Shown here: positions 35,608 through 48,848 of the stretch, one piece after another
Position numbering within the stretch: position 1 is the first letter of the stretch
Layout: every line of letters starts with the position of its first letter
Source: Allium sativum
Lineage: Eukaryota > Streptophyta > Magnoliopsida > Asparagales > Amaryllidaceae
Direction: 5' to 3'
DNA length: 64,000 bases
Assembly: GCA_030737875.1 (NCBI GenBank)
Contig: CM060911.1
Coordinates: forward strand, 98,662,599-98,726,598
Made by a program: the position numbers and the translations under genes
The notes under the pieces: model-generated
The model's input: the letters and a program-made list of their open reading frames with translations, nothing else
Database searches by the model: none
Told to the model about the DNA's origin: nothing

Positions 35608-36881
35608 TGAAACACCCCACCTCCGTTAGGGTCACTCTCAAAGGGAATGCCTTAATTTTTGTGGAGGTTTATAAGTATAAGTCACAGATACACAAGACAG
35701 ATATAAATACACATATTTTTGAACAACGGAAAACAACAGCAATTTTTATTTCAACGAAATACGTGTTACACAAACCATGTCATAATTGTCTTACAATACT
35801 TCCAAAAACCATTACGTTCTCATAACTATCTTGATTTCATAACTTAAAGAAGCATAAAAACAAAAGTAAACTGCATAATTCCCCATAGTTGCAATCCAAA
35901 GCCATAGTCCAAAACGAAAGAGATCCAAGCAATACATTCTTTCTCTTCAAGCTGGATGTGAAAACTGGTCAAGCTGCGGTATTCCCTCCCTGTGGACCTG
36001 GGGGGGGGGGGGGGTCGAAAGAAAAGAAGAAGAAAGAAAAGTAGAGTCAGACATAAAGCCTGAGTAAGTCTAGGACTATTCAGTCCATGAATAAAGAATT
36101 GGGCATGATAAGTATAAACTGGAAATTGGAAAGCACCATAAACTAAGTTAAGTTGTCTAGAGTCGAATATACTTATCGTACCCCATATTAATCTCTGCAT
36201 CCACATAAACCAGTTCCCAACAGGCACCCCATAATCAGGGTGAAGTTATCCGTTTCTAATGATCGGCTCCTACTCGCATAGTTACATGTGTCTTACGGCC
36301 CCCGATGTTGTAGTTACCAATGCTGGTCCCACCATGGGGTGTATCAAGTCCCGTGGTGGCGGCCCGACACAATTCTAGAATGCACAAGTATACTACTGGT
36401 GCCCAGTGCCTTATTTTTCTGCGCCGAAGTGTGTGCACGCCCGCACCCCGTTAGAACCTACACTGCCGCACCACCGCCGTCGATTTGACCTCTTACAGTC
36501 AACCCAGTAATCATGCCCCACCCTGCCTAGTTCAGGGTATCCTGATACACCTTGTAGGGTTACTGCTGAAAAGGGTCCCCCCCGCTACTAGGTTTTCTAT
36601 TTCTAGCCAACATGCTAAGTTGGTTAAGTGTTTTGTAAACCTAACCCCCAATCAGTCTGTATAGTTTAGCATGTTCCATTTTGATTAAGTATTAATTCAA
36701 TTTACTTAATCCTATCAATCCTGACTCAGCCTTAATTGTCTTATTAAAGCCTCGACCTCTCACATTAGACAGATATTGTTGTGGCTGCCTGTTGCCGGTT
36801 GGGTCCGGGCAGTCTTACGCCACAACTCAGTCTAACCTCGGGTCTTTCTTGGGCTCCGTGTTTAACCACCCACATTGGATA
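35608..36881 (-). repeat. 3'-terminal 1.27 kb of the Tekay-1 5' LTR
   Basis: It matches 27227-28510 closely, including the poly-G run (here near 36000) and hairpin module A (36778-36785 with 36819-36826, GTTGTGGC/GCCACAAC). At 36882 the CACTA element begins. The remaining two kilobases of this LTR, with promoter, must lie on the far side of the CACTA outside the window. Confidence 0.9.
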
Positions 36882-37160
36882 CACTAGTACAAAACAGGTC
36901 TGTTGCTTCGTATCATTTGTGTCGGTTGCAGTTAAAACCGACACTAATATGGTTATTTACGTCGGTTCCTTATTAACAACCGAAGAATTTGAGTAATGAG
37001 AGTAGAAGAAAATTTAAAAAATTAAATTTGTGTCGGTTGTTTTTAACATTGGACGCAAATGAGTTGAGGCAATATTCTTACTTGTATCGGTTTATTTTGG
37101 GGTCAGACACAAATAAACAAATTTTTGTCTATTATTATTTGAACCGACACAAGTATGGGA
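36882..37160. repeat. CACTA terminal and subterminal repeats
   Basis: The terminus is followed by a hairpin at 36919-36944 (GTGTCGGTT/AACCGACAC) and further direct and inverted copies near 36961, 37031, 37087 and 37142. Such subterminal motifs bind the TnpA-type protein in this superfamily. Confidence 0.82.
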
Positions 37161-39313
37161 GCCACACTCTAATTATTACTCCCGCGAAACTAAAATTTTG
37201 GAGGGAAACTAAAAGAAATTGCTGCCACCTGTTTCACTACGTTCCCACTAAATTTTTCCTTACCCGACCCGTCTTTTCCTTCTTCCCCACCAAAAGGACT
37301 GCGGTACCAAATAAAGTAAAAAAAAAATCGCTCGCTCCTGTTTCACTACGTTCCATCCGCGACGTCTGCTCCAGTTTCTCCTTTACGCAGCTTCTACAGC
37401 ATATCCCCAAAACCATATACCGAAGATTATTTTGCTATTGGGGAGATAATCTTTAGAGATTCTAGTAAAACAATGTCATATTGATGCATTACTGTTTTAG
37501 ATTTAAAATAGCGTGAAAGTTCTAGTGATTCATAGATAATACCTAAACTAATATTGGTAAAAGTTTTAACTATTCATTTCGTAGCTTGGGAGAAAAGCTG
37601 GAAAACAACTGTTAAGTAAATTATGTACAAATTATTCTGTTTTTCGATCTTGAAACTTACTAATATTGCAAGGTTTTAAATATTAAAATTGGAAATTGTA
37701 TAAAATGTTACTATTCTAATTAAACTTGCCAATTTGTCATACGGTGATGATAAGATCAATAAATGTAATATTATAATTGGTTCAGAACTTCAAATGCTAT
37801 AAAAGTTAGAAATGTCAGAAATATGGATATTGAACTATTTTGTTTCTAGATTATATTTTAAAGGTTAAGGAACATGAATATTGAACTATGTGGACTACTG
37901 ATTATTAGTCTGTTGGTTATTTTGGTACTACAAGATTACTTGAGCTGTATATTTGATTCCTATAGCGTTTATGTTAGACACATATACTTTGGCTTGCCTT
38001 GTGTATACTCATTACATAGTAAGTATCAACATAATGATAATGCAATATACCACCAGAGGGCCTGTCCGCCCGTGGATAATACACTGCAAAACAAACATTT
38101 ACTAGTAGCGTTGCAAACATTATTTTGGTCGGCTAATGAATAAGTTAAATAATGTGCATACACTAAGCCTATTTCACGTTGTGTTTACCTGAAAGCACTA
38201 CAAATTATTTTTGACACATTTTTTGTTTTGCGTGCAGTAGTTCCGTGTTCCATACTATGATATCTGGAGTAGATAAATCCATCTTTTCATAACTTTCATA
38301 CTGCATTGTGTTTTCACCATTTTTCCATTTTTTTTCACACCTGCGACTATATTCGAACCTCATGTCATTTTATGCATTTCAGACTTTTTAACCCCTAATT
38401 AACCTTCCTACCTCACCACATCATTTCGGTTAACCCTACAGCATTCATGTATCATGTGCTCGTGAAATTCTCCACCCATTCGTTCAGAAAGTGGAGTGGC
38501 CTTAATCAGTATGTAATCATTTTTTATCATGCATTTCAAGCACTTATGGTTAATTTTTTATCCATAACCCTATACATATACATAATATTATGATTAAGTA
38601 TGTCGAGCTATAATGTATTCTTATGTCATTAATACTTGTAATAAGCACTAGTAATAGTCAAGTTGCTTTTCCGAACTACAAATGAGAAGACCTTTCTAAA
38701 TGAAACTTTTATGCGTAGAATCTTGACTGATATAATCGTCTGTTGGAGAAAGTTTCTGCATTTCCACATCTTGTGACCGTTGACTCAGTTGCTCCATTAT
38801 TGTAATTTAACATATATCAGATCACTGTACCAACTTTTTATTGTTAATTAATGCATTCTTCAATAACTTCTCTGCAGGAACTTCTCTTGCCGTGACTGTG
38901 ACGCACTTTGTTGACATCAATTCCGAAACATTGGGAACCTGGTGTTGGACAGATACTGAGCATACTGGACAGGCATGTTTATTTCAAGTATTTTTACCAT
39001 TTCAAGTCATATATGATCCTAGCTGTGGAAAGCATCACTTGAGGGGGGTAAAAATTTCTAGTTGGCACTTTTGTTTTTCCATTTTTGATTTCAGTTACCA
39101 AAGAGGCTAAATGATGCTTATTGGTAATTCCCAAAGAGGGGAAAATGATAGTTTTGACAGCCACATGTGCATTAGAACAGCAGGAATGACATTCGTATTT
39201 AAAAAAAATCATAAAAATAACAGCCGGGAAATAATGAAGTTCATAGTAGTTCAATTCTTGGAAAGAATCTCCGAGTTCTGTTTTTATGCAGATGGCAAGT
39301 GGCATGTCGGACT
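37161..39313 (+). other. CACTA interior, left part; no gene identified
   Basis: The stretch includes a direct repeat of CTGTTTCACTACGTTCC (near 37229 and 37347), possibly duplicated promoter or leader sequence. A candidate internal exon is seen at about 38878-38969, after an acceptor-like TTCTCTGCAG. The frames at 36989-37456 and 38841-39110 cross it but match nothing I recognise. A second CACTA protein (TnpA type) may be encoded here in small exons. Confidence 0.45.
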
Positions 39314-39318
39314 GATCT

Positions 39319-42300
39319 TGTAACATACCGTCTTTCGTCCGCTTCAAGCTGGTAATTAAACCAACTCAAACCGTTCGAAATGACAGAATGTTATTAGCTT
39401 TTGAGGTAAATAGAATAAATCACAGAATCACATGCACAGAAAAACAGAATATCTCGCAGCGGAATAAATAAATTATACAATAGTAGTTCCTGAAGCTACT
39501 AAATAAAAATCAAAATTTATACATACTATCAGAGTTACAAAATTAAATACAGCGGAAGTCTAAATACAAGAATTTCTAATACAAAGGAGAAATAGCCAGA
39601 ATCAACAGGTAGAGATGATATCTTTAATAGTCTCCAGCTTCAGAAGGTGAAATCTCAACACTGCATTACTCGATCTGACCCGAGCAATAATGCAAAACAA
39701 AACAACTCGGATCAGGACTAACATTCTCATGGAAGTAAATCAACTTAAATGAAATATTCAAGGAAATGCATCAGTAACTTAAAGGATGTTTGGGATCACC
39801 ATCCTCTAAGGATACGTTAAACTAATATCATATAATATAATACGCTATTATAATAGTGTCTATGTTTAAATATACTATTGAAAATAGTGTAAGCGGGATT
39901 ACCATTATTACCCTTACACCGTTTATACCGTTATCGTACAGTTTGCATATAACACACCAGTACGTCGGCGGATAGGGATGCGCCGTGATACGACAACGCT
40001 AAATCAAAATCGTAGGGGGCTCGATCAGGATAATATGACAAGGCACACGAGGAATACCCACGGTAGGATTCTACCGATGCATGCCCAGACCGGTGGTAAC
40101 GCATAGCCGCAACTACCGCCCACCTCGAACAACACTCCCATAATCAAGGGTGGCCACTAATCAAATCACAAAGTAATAGATATAGTTCGAAGAAGTGTGT
40201 TCGATGGAGGTGCGACCTCACTTAATCACGGTATAGCACCTGTTTTAGTCATTTTAATTATAACCCGAAGGTCAAGGCTATCCATCAACGTACTCTTTCT
40301 TCAATCCAGTAATCGCCACCAAACCATCCTACTTCATTCTGGAACTCCACCGCGTACACAGTTGTTAAAGTGGTTTTCGGTATTGGCAGAGAGTATGACA
40401 ATATCCGATCCCGGTCTCTTTAACAACCAAACGTTTACATTTTTCACACCGTGGCCATAAAATCATACCTTGAAATAAATTGATTTAAGAAATTTCTTTA
40501 ATTCAAACCAAACAATTTATGAATCAATTCCATATATAAAATTATTTCAATTCATAGTTAGTCAATTTATAATCGAATTCAATTATAAATTCAAATTCCA
40601 ATTAATTACACAGTTTACGTTCATTTCCTATACAGTTCAATATTTAAGTCAATTCAAAATTCGCATTTAGTTGATTTAAAAATCAAATTTATTAATTCAA
40701 GTATCCTTATGCAAATTTAAATCTTTAAACCTCGAATTTAAATTGCAAAATCAAAACTTATCCACCTATTAAGTTTATTATTAAAGTTTATAAAATATAT
40801 ATATAATAAGCATTGAAAATATTATTTATAAGTTATAAAATTTATATAGAAAATAGCTTTATAAACATATATAGGTTAAAATTAATTTAGAAATAGGTTT
40901 AAAAAGAATAATTTATTATAATATATTAATTTAAAGTTAAAAATATATATATGATTAAATTATATAGTTTAAAATAAATAAATTATAAGTAAAATCTTAA
41001 ATAAGCATTTAAATACATTTTTACTTATAAAATCATTTAAAACATATAATTTATAATTTACAAAATTTAAGTATAAATCTTTATAATATAAATATAAAAT
41101 ATAAGATCTTAAATTAATATTATTACAATCAATTTTCCAAATCATTTTAATTCGAAAACATGACCAACGGTGTCCGTATATAGTTTTCTACCCTATGGAC
41201 AAGTGATACGGATATTTATCATTTCAACCTGCAATCCCAAATTCAGAAAAAAAATCATTCAGGTCTATCATTTCAACCCATAACGATTTTTCCCTAATCT
41301 AATGTCCGTTCGGGTATATATCATTTCAACCCTTAGTGATTTTCCTAAAGTAGGGGTATATACAACATAACAAACCATCACATATAGTCAATCACATCAT
41401 AGTCATATATATTCAGTGTACATACATGTCATATGAATATCGTGTCACATATAAAAGTGTATATTTAAACAAACAATTTCTACTGACAATCCTATACATT
41501 TCATAACAGTTCATTTAGTTGATCTAACATCTATGAAGTAATGTGAGTCAGGTGTGAGATAAACTCACCTTTCGTGGTATAGTTTGGAGACATCAAATGG
41601 ATTGATACAGAATTGAAACGACGATATCCCATCATGACTCGAAATGGATTCAACTCGGTAACCACTCAATATAATTTTATTTTACCAAAGGAGGTAAGGG
41701 AAATTCTCGATGGATCGGTTTGGCTATTGGGTTATTAGGAATGGGTCTCGAACTCAACACCAAATCCGAAAAATAAACACAACAAATTTCAAAACAAATT
41801 TATATAAAATGAAATAATATATATATTTAAAATCACACACACACCCAAAAACTATTATATACTTATATATATATATAAATACACATACTATTATATATAA
41901 ATATTTAGAAATAATAATTTTTCTTCAAAACAACTCAATTTTAAAAACACACATAAATATACCTGTACTCAACACGGATACAAAACAACATACATAACAA
42001 ACTCACGCAGGCATCAACCCAATGCAAACATATATGTATATTGAAATTCACATACGCACACAAAAAGAAACTCACGCAAGCACGCACACAACACAAAAGC
42101 GCACACACACTCTCGCACCAGAAAACACACTCACGCACATAGCACACAAGGGATTCGGGTGCGGTTCAGTACATGTTTTGGAAGCGGTGAAGGGATGAGT
42201 TCGACTGGGATCTGAAATGGTGGCGCAGACGGTAATGGGCTTCAACATGGGTTCGGTGAGGGCAGCAGGTGGATTCGGAAGCTTGGAGGGGGCGGAGGTT

Positions 42301-43646
42301 GGTAGGGGTCGGCTGTTGGTCTTGGGCGAGTCCGGAGGGAAAGAGGGGATGGAGGCGACGGTCGAATTCAGTGCAGTTGGGCGGTGGCATGGATTGGTGA
42401 GAGGAGGGGAGGCAGAGCAGTAAGCTGGGCGGAGGAGCTCGGTCGGATCTTGGCGATGATGGCTTTTAGTGGAAGCAAGCGGTCTCCGGTTTTAAAGCTT
42501 AATTTTTTTTTTTTAATCAGAAGAGACGCAGAAAGAAAGGAGAAGCAAGAGGGAGGGGTAACAGCTGTTATACTTATATGCATATGTGAAGAAGAGAACG
42601 GGCGGAATGTGGATGGGTTTCTGTCCATTCGCCTTTTTGTTTTTTTCTAAGCAACGTAACCAAAGAAAATCTTGGGAACATGCAACCATGGCTCTTAGCC
42701 GAATCGTTGGTTTTAAATTCAAAAAGAAATAACTGACGTGCTTGGAAAAGCAATAGCAATGAACAGTTTGGCAAAAGAAAGAAGAAAAGGCACATGCACC
42801 GTATGAAAACAAAATGGACAACATGTAGAGAATATACATGGCTTTTGGATATAAATGAATGCATTTGGTTTTTGTAAAAACAAATAAAACGATGCACGGG
42901 AATGGGAAGTTGAATTGGAAATGAAAATGGCAACGTAACGCAATAAAAGAAAAAGGAACCAAATGCATGCATGTAAAAGTTACGTGAATGGCTTAGAAAC
43001 ATTTTGTCTATGGCATTATTATCCATTCAAGTGCCACACAAATTTTGGGAACTGGGTTTGCAGACCCAAAATAGCTAGAAAAATGTGTTGAATTCAAATA
43101 GGGACACGTTGAACTCAAATGGTTCTGTTTCAAAAATGAACTGTGCAAGGTTTTTCGCAATTACATTGCGAACCTAGCACCGAAACTGAAAAATGAACAT
43201 ATATCGATGATCAACTCGATGAGACGGTCGCAACGGTATATAATTTGCAGTGTCAGAACGCTCCGTTCAAAAAGGCATTACGGACCGCTTTTAAAAGGAA
43301 AAATGGCATGAGAAAACAATTAAACGGAAGTCAAAACGTCCGAAATTTGTGAAAAGAATTTTACCGCTGGATTCGTGACAACGAATAGAATATTTTTCAT
43401 GTTTGTCCGAACTGGTTTCGAAGAGATTTTACGGTCGCTAAAATTTGAACCGTTAGGCGCATCTTTGCACTGAAAATGCGCGTCTGACAAATATTCAAAT
43501 TTTCCGACGAAACTTTTACCACTGCTACATCTCACTGTACGTATTTCAAAATTCAAATTCCCGTTACAAAAACTAAAAAAATATTTTCAAAATAAAAATT
43601 CAATTTAAATTAGAATTTAAATCGTTAAAAATAGCGGGATGTTACA
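39319..43646 (-). repeat. 3' LTR of the LARD-like element (4,328 bp)
   Basis: On the minus strand it runs from TGTAACATCCCGC to GACGGTATGTTACA. Low-coordinate end: two CAGCGGAA motifs (39457, 39550). Middle: very AT-rich sequence. High part: splice-donor palindrome (41554-41568), a CA-rich leader tract, and a GC-rich island (42150-42650) with TATAAGTA upstream on the minus strand near 42570. All reading frames inside are duplicated in the other LTR and resemble no protein. Confidence 0.93.
41554..41568 (-). promoter_or_regulatory. Putative 5' splice donor palindrome (3' LTR copy)
   Basis: GTGAG-ATAAA-CTCAC. The minus strand reads AAAG|GTGAGTTT, the best donor match of the series. The copy in the 5' LTR, the one that would be used in the transcript, is at 46758-46772. 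Confidence 0.42.
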
Positions 43647-43676
43647 GTCTCCCCCACTTAAAACTTTTCGTCCTCG
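43647..43676 (-). other. Polypurine tract of the LARD-like element
   Basis: The minus strand reads AAGTGGGGGAGAC next to the 3' LTR, preceded by GAGGACGAAAAGTTTT. The layout is the same as in Tekay-1 and Tekay-2. Confidence 0.82.
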
Positions 43677-43910
43677 AAAAGGAACGATGCAGAGAAATAG
43701 AAATTAAATAAATAATATTTAAACCAGATGGTTCATATTTATCCACATACATATATATAAAATTTGAAATATGTATAAATCAAAAATTAAAATATTTTCA
43801 AACCTATGTTAACTACATTTAACTTATAAAACTTGTCAAATTTCATAAGTTTAATATATAAACATCACAAAATAAAATCTTTATAAACCAATTTAAATTT
43901 ACAAATTCCT

Positions 43911-43943
<33 letters not shown>

Positions 43944-44508
43944 CATTTATAAGCAATAGCGATATAGATTTCAACTAAGAGAAATCATTTTCTTATAAAA
44001 TTTATATAAAATATATGGTTTATAAAAAATCTTAAAGTATAAACATCAAATCTTTTAAAATATAGGTTTTACCAAACATAATGTTATTTACAACTATATA
44101 TCAAAATTATATCAAGAAAATATCAATTTCAAACCAATATTCAATTAGAATGAACTCGCTAGAAAAATTATACGCTGCTTCTACTTTCTATCTTGTTAGT
44201 GACAAGGATAAATTATAGAATTCAAGTTGAAAGCTGAACGAATGGAAGAACCTAAGCAAAGAGGATCTACGAAGGAAGACGGATTCGAATGGAAAGGAAA
44301 TTTCAGAGAAGATCTAAATATTAAACCAAAATTTATATCCGAAAATTATTGTTTTTAAAAACATTTAGAAACCATAAAAAATATATTTATACTTTCAAAA
44401 ATACGCTCTCTGAAGAAGGATTCTGCGACTGATTCCACTCATTCTAGGGTATCACTACCCTATCTCTAATGAGCTTTTACCCCATAGGCTAAGCTTTGAT
44501 AAACCAAA

Positions 44509-44520
44509 GCTCTGATACCA
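44509..44520 (-). other. Primer-binding site (initiator Met tRNA type)
   Basis: The minus strand reads TGGTATCAGAGC, two bases from the 5' LTR end. It is a perfect match to the plant initiator-Met primer-site consensus. Confidence 0.85.
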
Positions 44521-44522
44521 AC

Positions 44523-47500
44523 TGTAACATACCGTCTTTCGTCCGCTTCAAGCTGGTAATTAAACCAACTCAAACCGTTCGAAATGACAGAATGTTATTA
44601 GCTTTTGAGGTAAATAGAATAAATCACAGAATCACATACACAGAAAAACAGAATATCTCGCAGCGGAATAAATAAATTATACAATAGTAGTTCCTGAAGC
44701 TACTAAATAAAAATCAAAATTTATACATACTATCAGAGTTACAAAATTAAATACAGCGGAAGTCTAAATACAAGAATTTCTAATACAAAGGAGAAATAGC
44801 CAGAATCAACAGGTAGAGATGATATCTTTAATAGTCTCCAGCTTCAGAAGGTGAAATCTCAACACTGCATTACTCGATCTGACCCGAGCAATAATGCAAA
44901 ACAAAACAACTCGGATCAGGACTAACATTCTCATGGAAGTAAATCAACTTAAATGAAATATTCAAGGAAATGCATCAGTAACTTAAAGGATGTTTGGGAT
45001 CACCATCCTCTAAGGATCCGTTAAACTAATATCATATAATATAATACGCTATTATAATAGTGTCTATGTTTAAATATACTATTGAAAATAGTGTAAGCGG
45101 GATTACCATTATTACCCTTACACCGTTTATACCGTTATCGTACAGTTTGCATATAACACACCAGTACGTCGGCGGATAGGGATGCGCCGTGATACGACAA
45201 CGCTAAATCAAAATCGTAGGGGGCTCGATCAGGATAATATGACAAGGCACACGAGGAATACCCACGGTAGGATTCTACCGATGCATGCCCAGACCGGTGG
45301 TAACGCATAGCCGCAACTACCGCCCACCTCGAACAACACTCCCATAATCAAGGGTGGCCACTAATCAAATCACAAAGTAATAGATATAGTTCGAAGAATT
45401 GTGTTCGATGGAGGTGCGACCTCACTTAATCACGGTATAGCACCTGTTTTAGTCATTTTAATTATAACCCGAAGGTCAAGGCTATCCATCAACGTACTCT
45501 TTCTTCAATCCAGTAATCGCCACCAAACCATCCTACTTCATTCTGGAACTCCACCGCGTACACAGTTGTTAAAGTGGTTTTCGGTATTGGCAGAGAGTAT
45601 GACAATATCCGATCCCGGTCTCTTTAACAACCAAACGTTTACATTTTTCACACCGTGGCCATAAAATCATACCTTGAAATAAATTGATTTAAGAAATTTC
45701 TTTAATTCAAACCAAACAATTTATGAATCAATTCCATATATAAAATTATTTCAATTCATAGTTAGTCAATTTATAATCGAATTCAATTATAAATTCAAAT
45801 TCCAATTAATTACACAGTTTACGTTCATTTCCTATACAGTTCAATATTTAAGTCAATTCAAAATTCGCATTTAGTTGATTTAAAAATCAAATTTATTAAT
45901 TCAAGTATCGTTATGCAAATTTAAATCATTAAACCTCGAATTTAAATTGCAAAATCAAAACTTATCCACCTATTAAGTTTATTATTAAAGTTTATAAAAT
46001 ATATATATAATAAGCATTGAAAATATTATTTATAAGTTATAAAATTTATATAGAAAATAGCTTTATAAACATATATAGGTTAAAATTAATTTAGAAATAG
46101 GTTTAAAAAGAATAATTTATTATAATATATTAATTTAAAGTTAAAAATATATATATGATTAAATTATATAGTTTAAAATAAATAAATTATAAGTAAAATC
46201 TTAAATAAGCATTTAAATACATTTTTACTTATAAAATCATTTAAAACATATAATTTATAATTTACAAAATTTAAGTATAAATCTTTATAATATAAATATA
46301 AAATATAAGATCTTAAATTAATATTATTACAATCAATTTTCCAAATCATTTTAATTCGAAAACATGACCAACGGTGTCCGTATATAGTTTTCTACCCTAT
46401 GGACAAGTGATACGGATATTTATCATTTCAACCTGCAATCCCAAATTCAGAAAAAAAATCATTCAGGTCTATCATTTCAACCCATAACGATTTTTCCCTA
46501 ATCTAATGTCCGTTCGGGTATATATCATTTCAACCCTTAGTGATTTTCCTAAAGTAGGGGTATATACAACATAACAAACCATCACATATAGTCAATCACA
46601 TCATAGTCATATATATTCAGTGTACATACATGTCATATGAATATCGTGTCACATATAAAAGTGTATATTTAAACAAACAATTTCTACTGACAATCCTATA
46701 CATTTCATAACAGTTCATTTAGTTGATCTAACATCTATGAAGTAATGTGAGTCAGGTGTGAGATAAACTCACCTTTCGTGGTATAGTTTGGAGACATCAA
46801 ATGGATTGATACAGAATTGAAACGACGATATCCCATCATGACTCGAAATGGATTCAACTCGGTAACCACTCAATATAATTTTATTTTACCAAAGGAGGTA
46901 AGGGAAATTCTCGATGGATCGGTTTGGCTATTGGGTTATTAGGAATGGGTCTCGAACTCAACACCAAATCCGAAAAATAAACACAACAAATTTCAAAACA
47001 AATTTATATAAAATGAAATAATATATATATTTAAAATCACACACACACCCAAAAACTATTATATACTTATATATATATATAAATACACATACTATTATAT
47101 ATAAATATTTAGAAATAATAATTTTTCTTCAAAACAACTCAATTTTAAAAACACACATAAATATACCTGTACTCAACACGGATACAAAACAACATACATA
47201 ACAAACTCACGCAGGCATCAACCCAATGCAAACATATATGTATATTGAAATTCACATACGCACACAAAAAGAAACTCACGCAAGCACGCACACAACACAA
47301 AAGCGCACACACACTCTCGCACCAGAAAACACACTCACGCACATAGCACACAAGGGATTCGGGTGCGGTTCAGTACATGTTTTGGAAGCGGTGAAGGGAT
47401 GAGTTCGACTGGGATCTGAAATGGTGGCGCAGACGGTAATGGGCTTCAACATGGGTTCGGTGAGGGCAGCAGGTGGATTCGGAAGCTTGGAGGGGGCGGA

Positions 47501-48848
47501 GGTTGGTAGGGGTCGGCTGTTGGTCTTGGGCGAGTCCGGAGGGAAAGAGGGGATGGAGGCGACGGTCGAATTCAGTGCAGTTGGGCGGTGGCATGGATTG
47601 GTGAGAGGAGGGGAGGCAGAGCAGTAAGCTGGGCGGAGGAGCTCGGTCGGATCTTGGCGATGATGGCTTTTAGTGGAAGCAAGCGGTCTCCGGTTTTAAA
47701 GCTTAATTTTTTTTTTTATCAGAAGAGACGCAGAAAGAAAGGAGAAGCAAGAGGGAGGGGTAACAGCTGTTATACTTATATGCATATGTGAAGAAGAGAA
47801 CGGGCGGAATGTGGATGGGTTTCTGTCCATTCGCCTTTTTGTTTTTTTCTAAGCAACGTAACCAAAGAAAATCTTGGGAACATGCAACCATGGCTCTTAG
47901 CCGAATCGTTGGTTTTAAATTCAAAAAGAAATAACTGACGTGCTTGGAAAAGCAATAGCAATGAACGGTTTGGCAAAAGAAAGAAGAAAAGGCACATGCA
48001 CCGTATGAAAACAAAATGGACAACATGTAGAGAATATACATGGCTTTTGGATATAAATGAATGCATTTGGTTTTTGTAAAAACAAATAAAACGATGCACG
48101 GGAATGGGAAGTTGAATTGGAAATGAAAATGGCAACGTAACGCAATAAAAGAAAAAGGAACCAAATGCATGCATGTAAAAGTTACGTGAATGGCTTAGAA
48201 ACATTTTGTCTATGGCATTATTATCCATTCAAGTGCCACACAAATTTTGGGAACTGGGTTTGCAGACCCAAAATAGCTAGAAAAATGTGTTGAATTCAAA
48301 TAGGGACACGTTGAACTCAAATGGTTCTGTTTCAAAAATGAACTGTGCAAGGTTTTTCGCAATTACATTGCGAACCAAGCACCGAAACTGAAAAATGAAC
48401 ATATATCGATGATCAACTCGATGAGACGGTCGCAACGGTATATAATTTGCAGTGTCAGAACGCTCCGTTCAAAAAGGCATTACGGACCGCTTTTAAAAGG
48501 AAAAATGGCACGAGAAAACAATTAAACGGAAGTCAAAACGTCCGAAATTTGTGAAAAGAATTTTACCGCTGGATTCGTGACAACGAATAGAATATTTTTC
48601 ATGTTTGTCCGAACTGGTTTCGAAGAGATTTTACGGTCGCTAAAATTTGAACCGTTAGGCGCATCTTTGCACTGAAAATGCGCGTCTGACAAATATTCAA
48701 ATTTTCCGACGAAACTTTTACCACTGCTACATCTCACTGTACGTATTTCAAAATTCAAATTCCCGTTACAAAAACTAAAAAAATATTTTCAAAATAAAAA
48801 TTCAATTTAAATTAGAATTTAAATCGTTAAAAATAGCGGGATGTTACA
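44523..48848 (-). repeat. 5' LTR of the LARD-like element (4,326 bp)
   Basis: A near-identical duplicate of 39319-43646, offset by 5,204 bp. It contains the active-position copies of the leader island (about 47354-47850) and splice-donor palindrome (46758-46772). Confidence 0.93.

Larger units (their letters stand above)
27227..36881 (-). mobile_element. Tekay-1: chromovirus (Ty3/gypsy, Tekay type), 5' LTR interrupted
   Basis: Minus-strand order: partial 5' LTR (36881-35608), primer site, gag, protease, RT, RNase H, integrase with chromodomain-like tail, polypurine tract, 3' LTR (30477-27227). The integrase tail and the degenerate chromodomain (RILGMEVKKLRNREVK...DATWETEARIRAAYPFLF) are typical of the Tekay/Del clade. 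It inserted into the Tat protease. The left flank TTCCT (27222-27226) should recur beyond the CACTA, outside the window. Coding capacity is lost through about eight nonsense codons and one frameshift. Confidence 0.9.
43647..44522 (-). other. Internal region of the LARD-like element, non-coding
   Basis: 876 bases with stops in all frames, AT-rich apart from its ends. It carries the primer site at one end and the polypurine tract at the other. Any packaging signal needed for trans-mobilisation must be here or in the LTR leader. Confidence 0.85.
39319..48848 (-). mobile_element. Young non-autonomous LTR element (LARD-like): 4.3-kb LTRs, 876-bp body
   Basis: Two nearly identical LTRs (39319-43646 and 44523-48848) surround 43647-44522. 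The whole is flanked by the perfect duplication GATCT (39314-39318, 48849-48853). On the minus strand a primer site (TGGTATCAGAGC) follows the 5' LTR (44523-48848), and a polypurine tract precedes the 3' LTR (39319-43646). No gag or pol is encoded. By eye the LTRs differ by about eight substitutions and a 2-bp change in a poly-T run, so the insertion is very recent. The sequence upstream of the polypurine tract (GAGGACGAAAAG...AAGTGGGGGAGA) is the Tekay pattern, so Tekay-like chromoviruses are the likely helpers. Confidence 0.93.

Noticed and set aside
36989..37456. 155-codon plus-strand frame just inside the CACTA left end
   Set aside because: It starts in the subterminal repeats and has no recognisable domain. 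Composition and position suggest promoter or leader sequence.
40197..40460. 87-codon frame conserved identically at 45401-45664
   Set aside because: Identity only reflects the two near-identical LTRs and is not evidence of coding.
42513..43026. Two overlapping 150-codon minus-strand frames with hydrophobic stretches, duplicated at 47703-48228
   Set aside because: They lie wholly inside the duplicated LTRs of the non-coding element. The matching frame in the other LTR differs in length because of the poly-T change, and no known protein is resembled.
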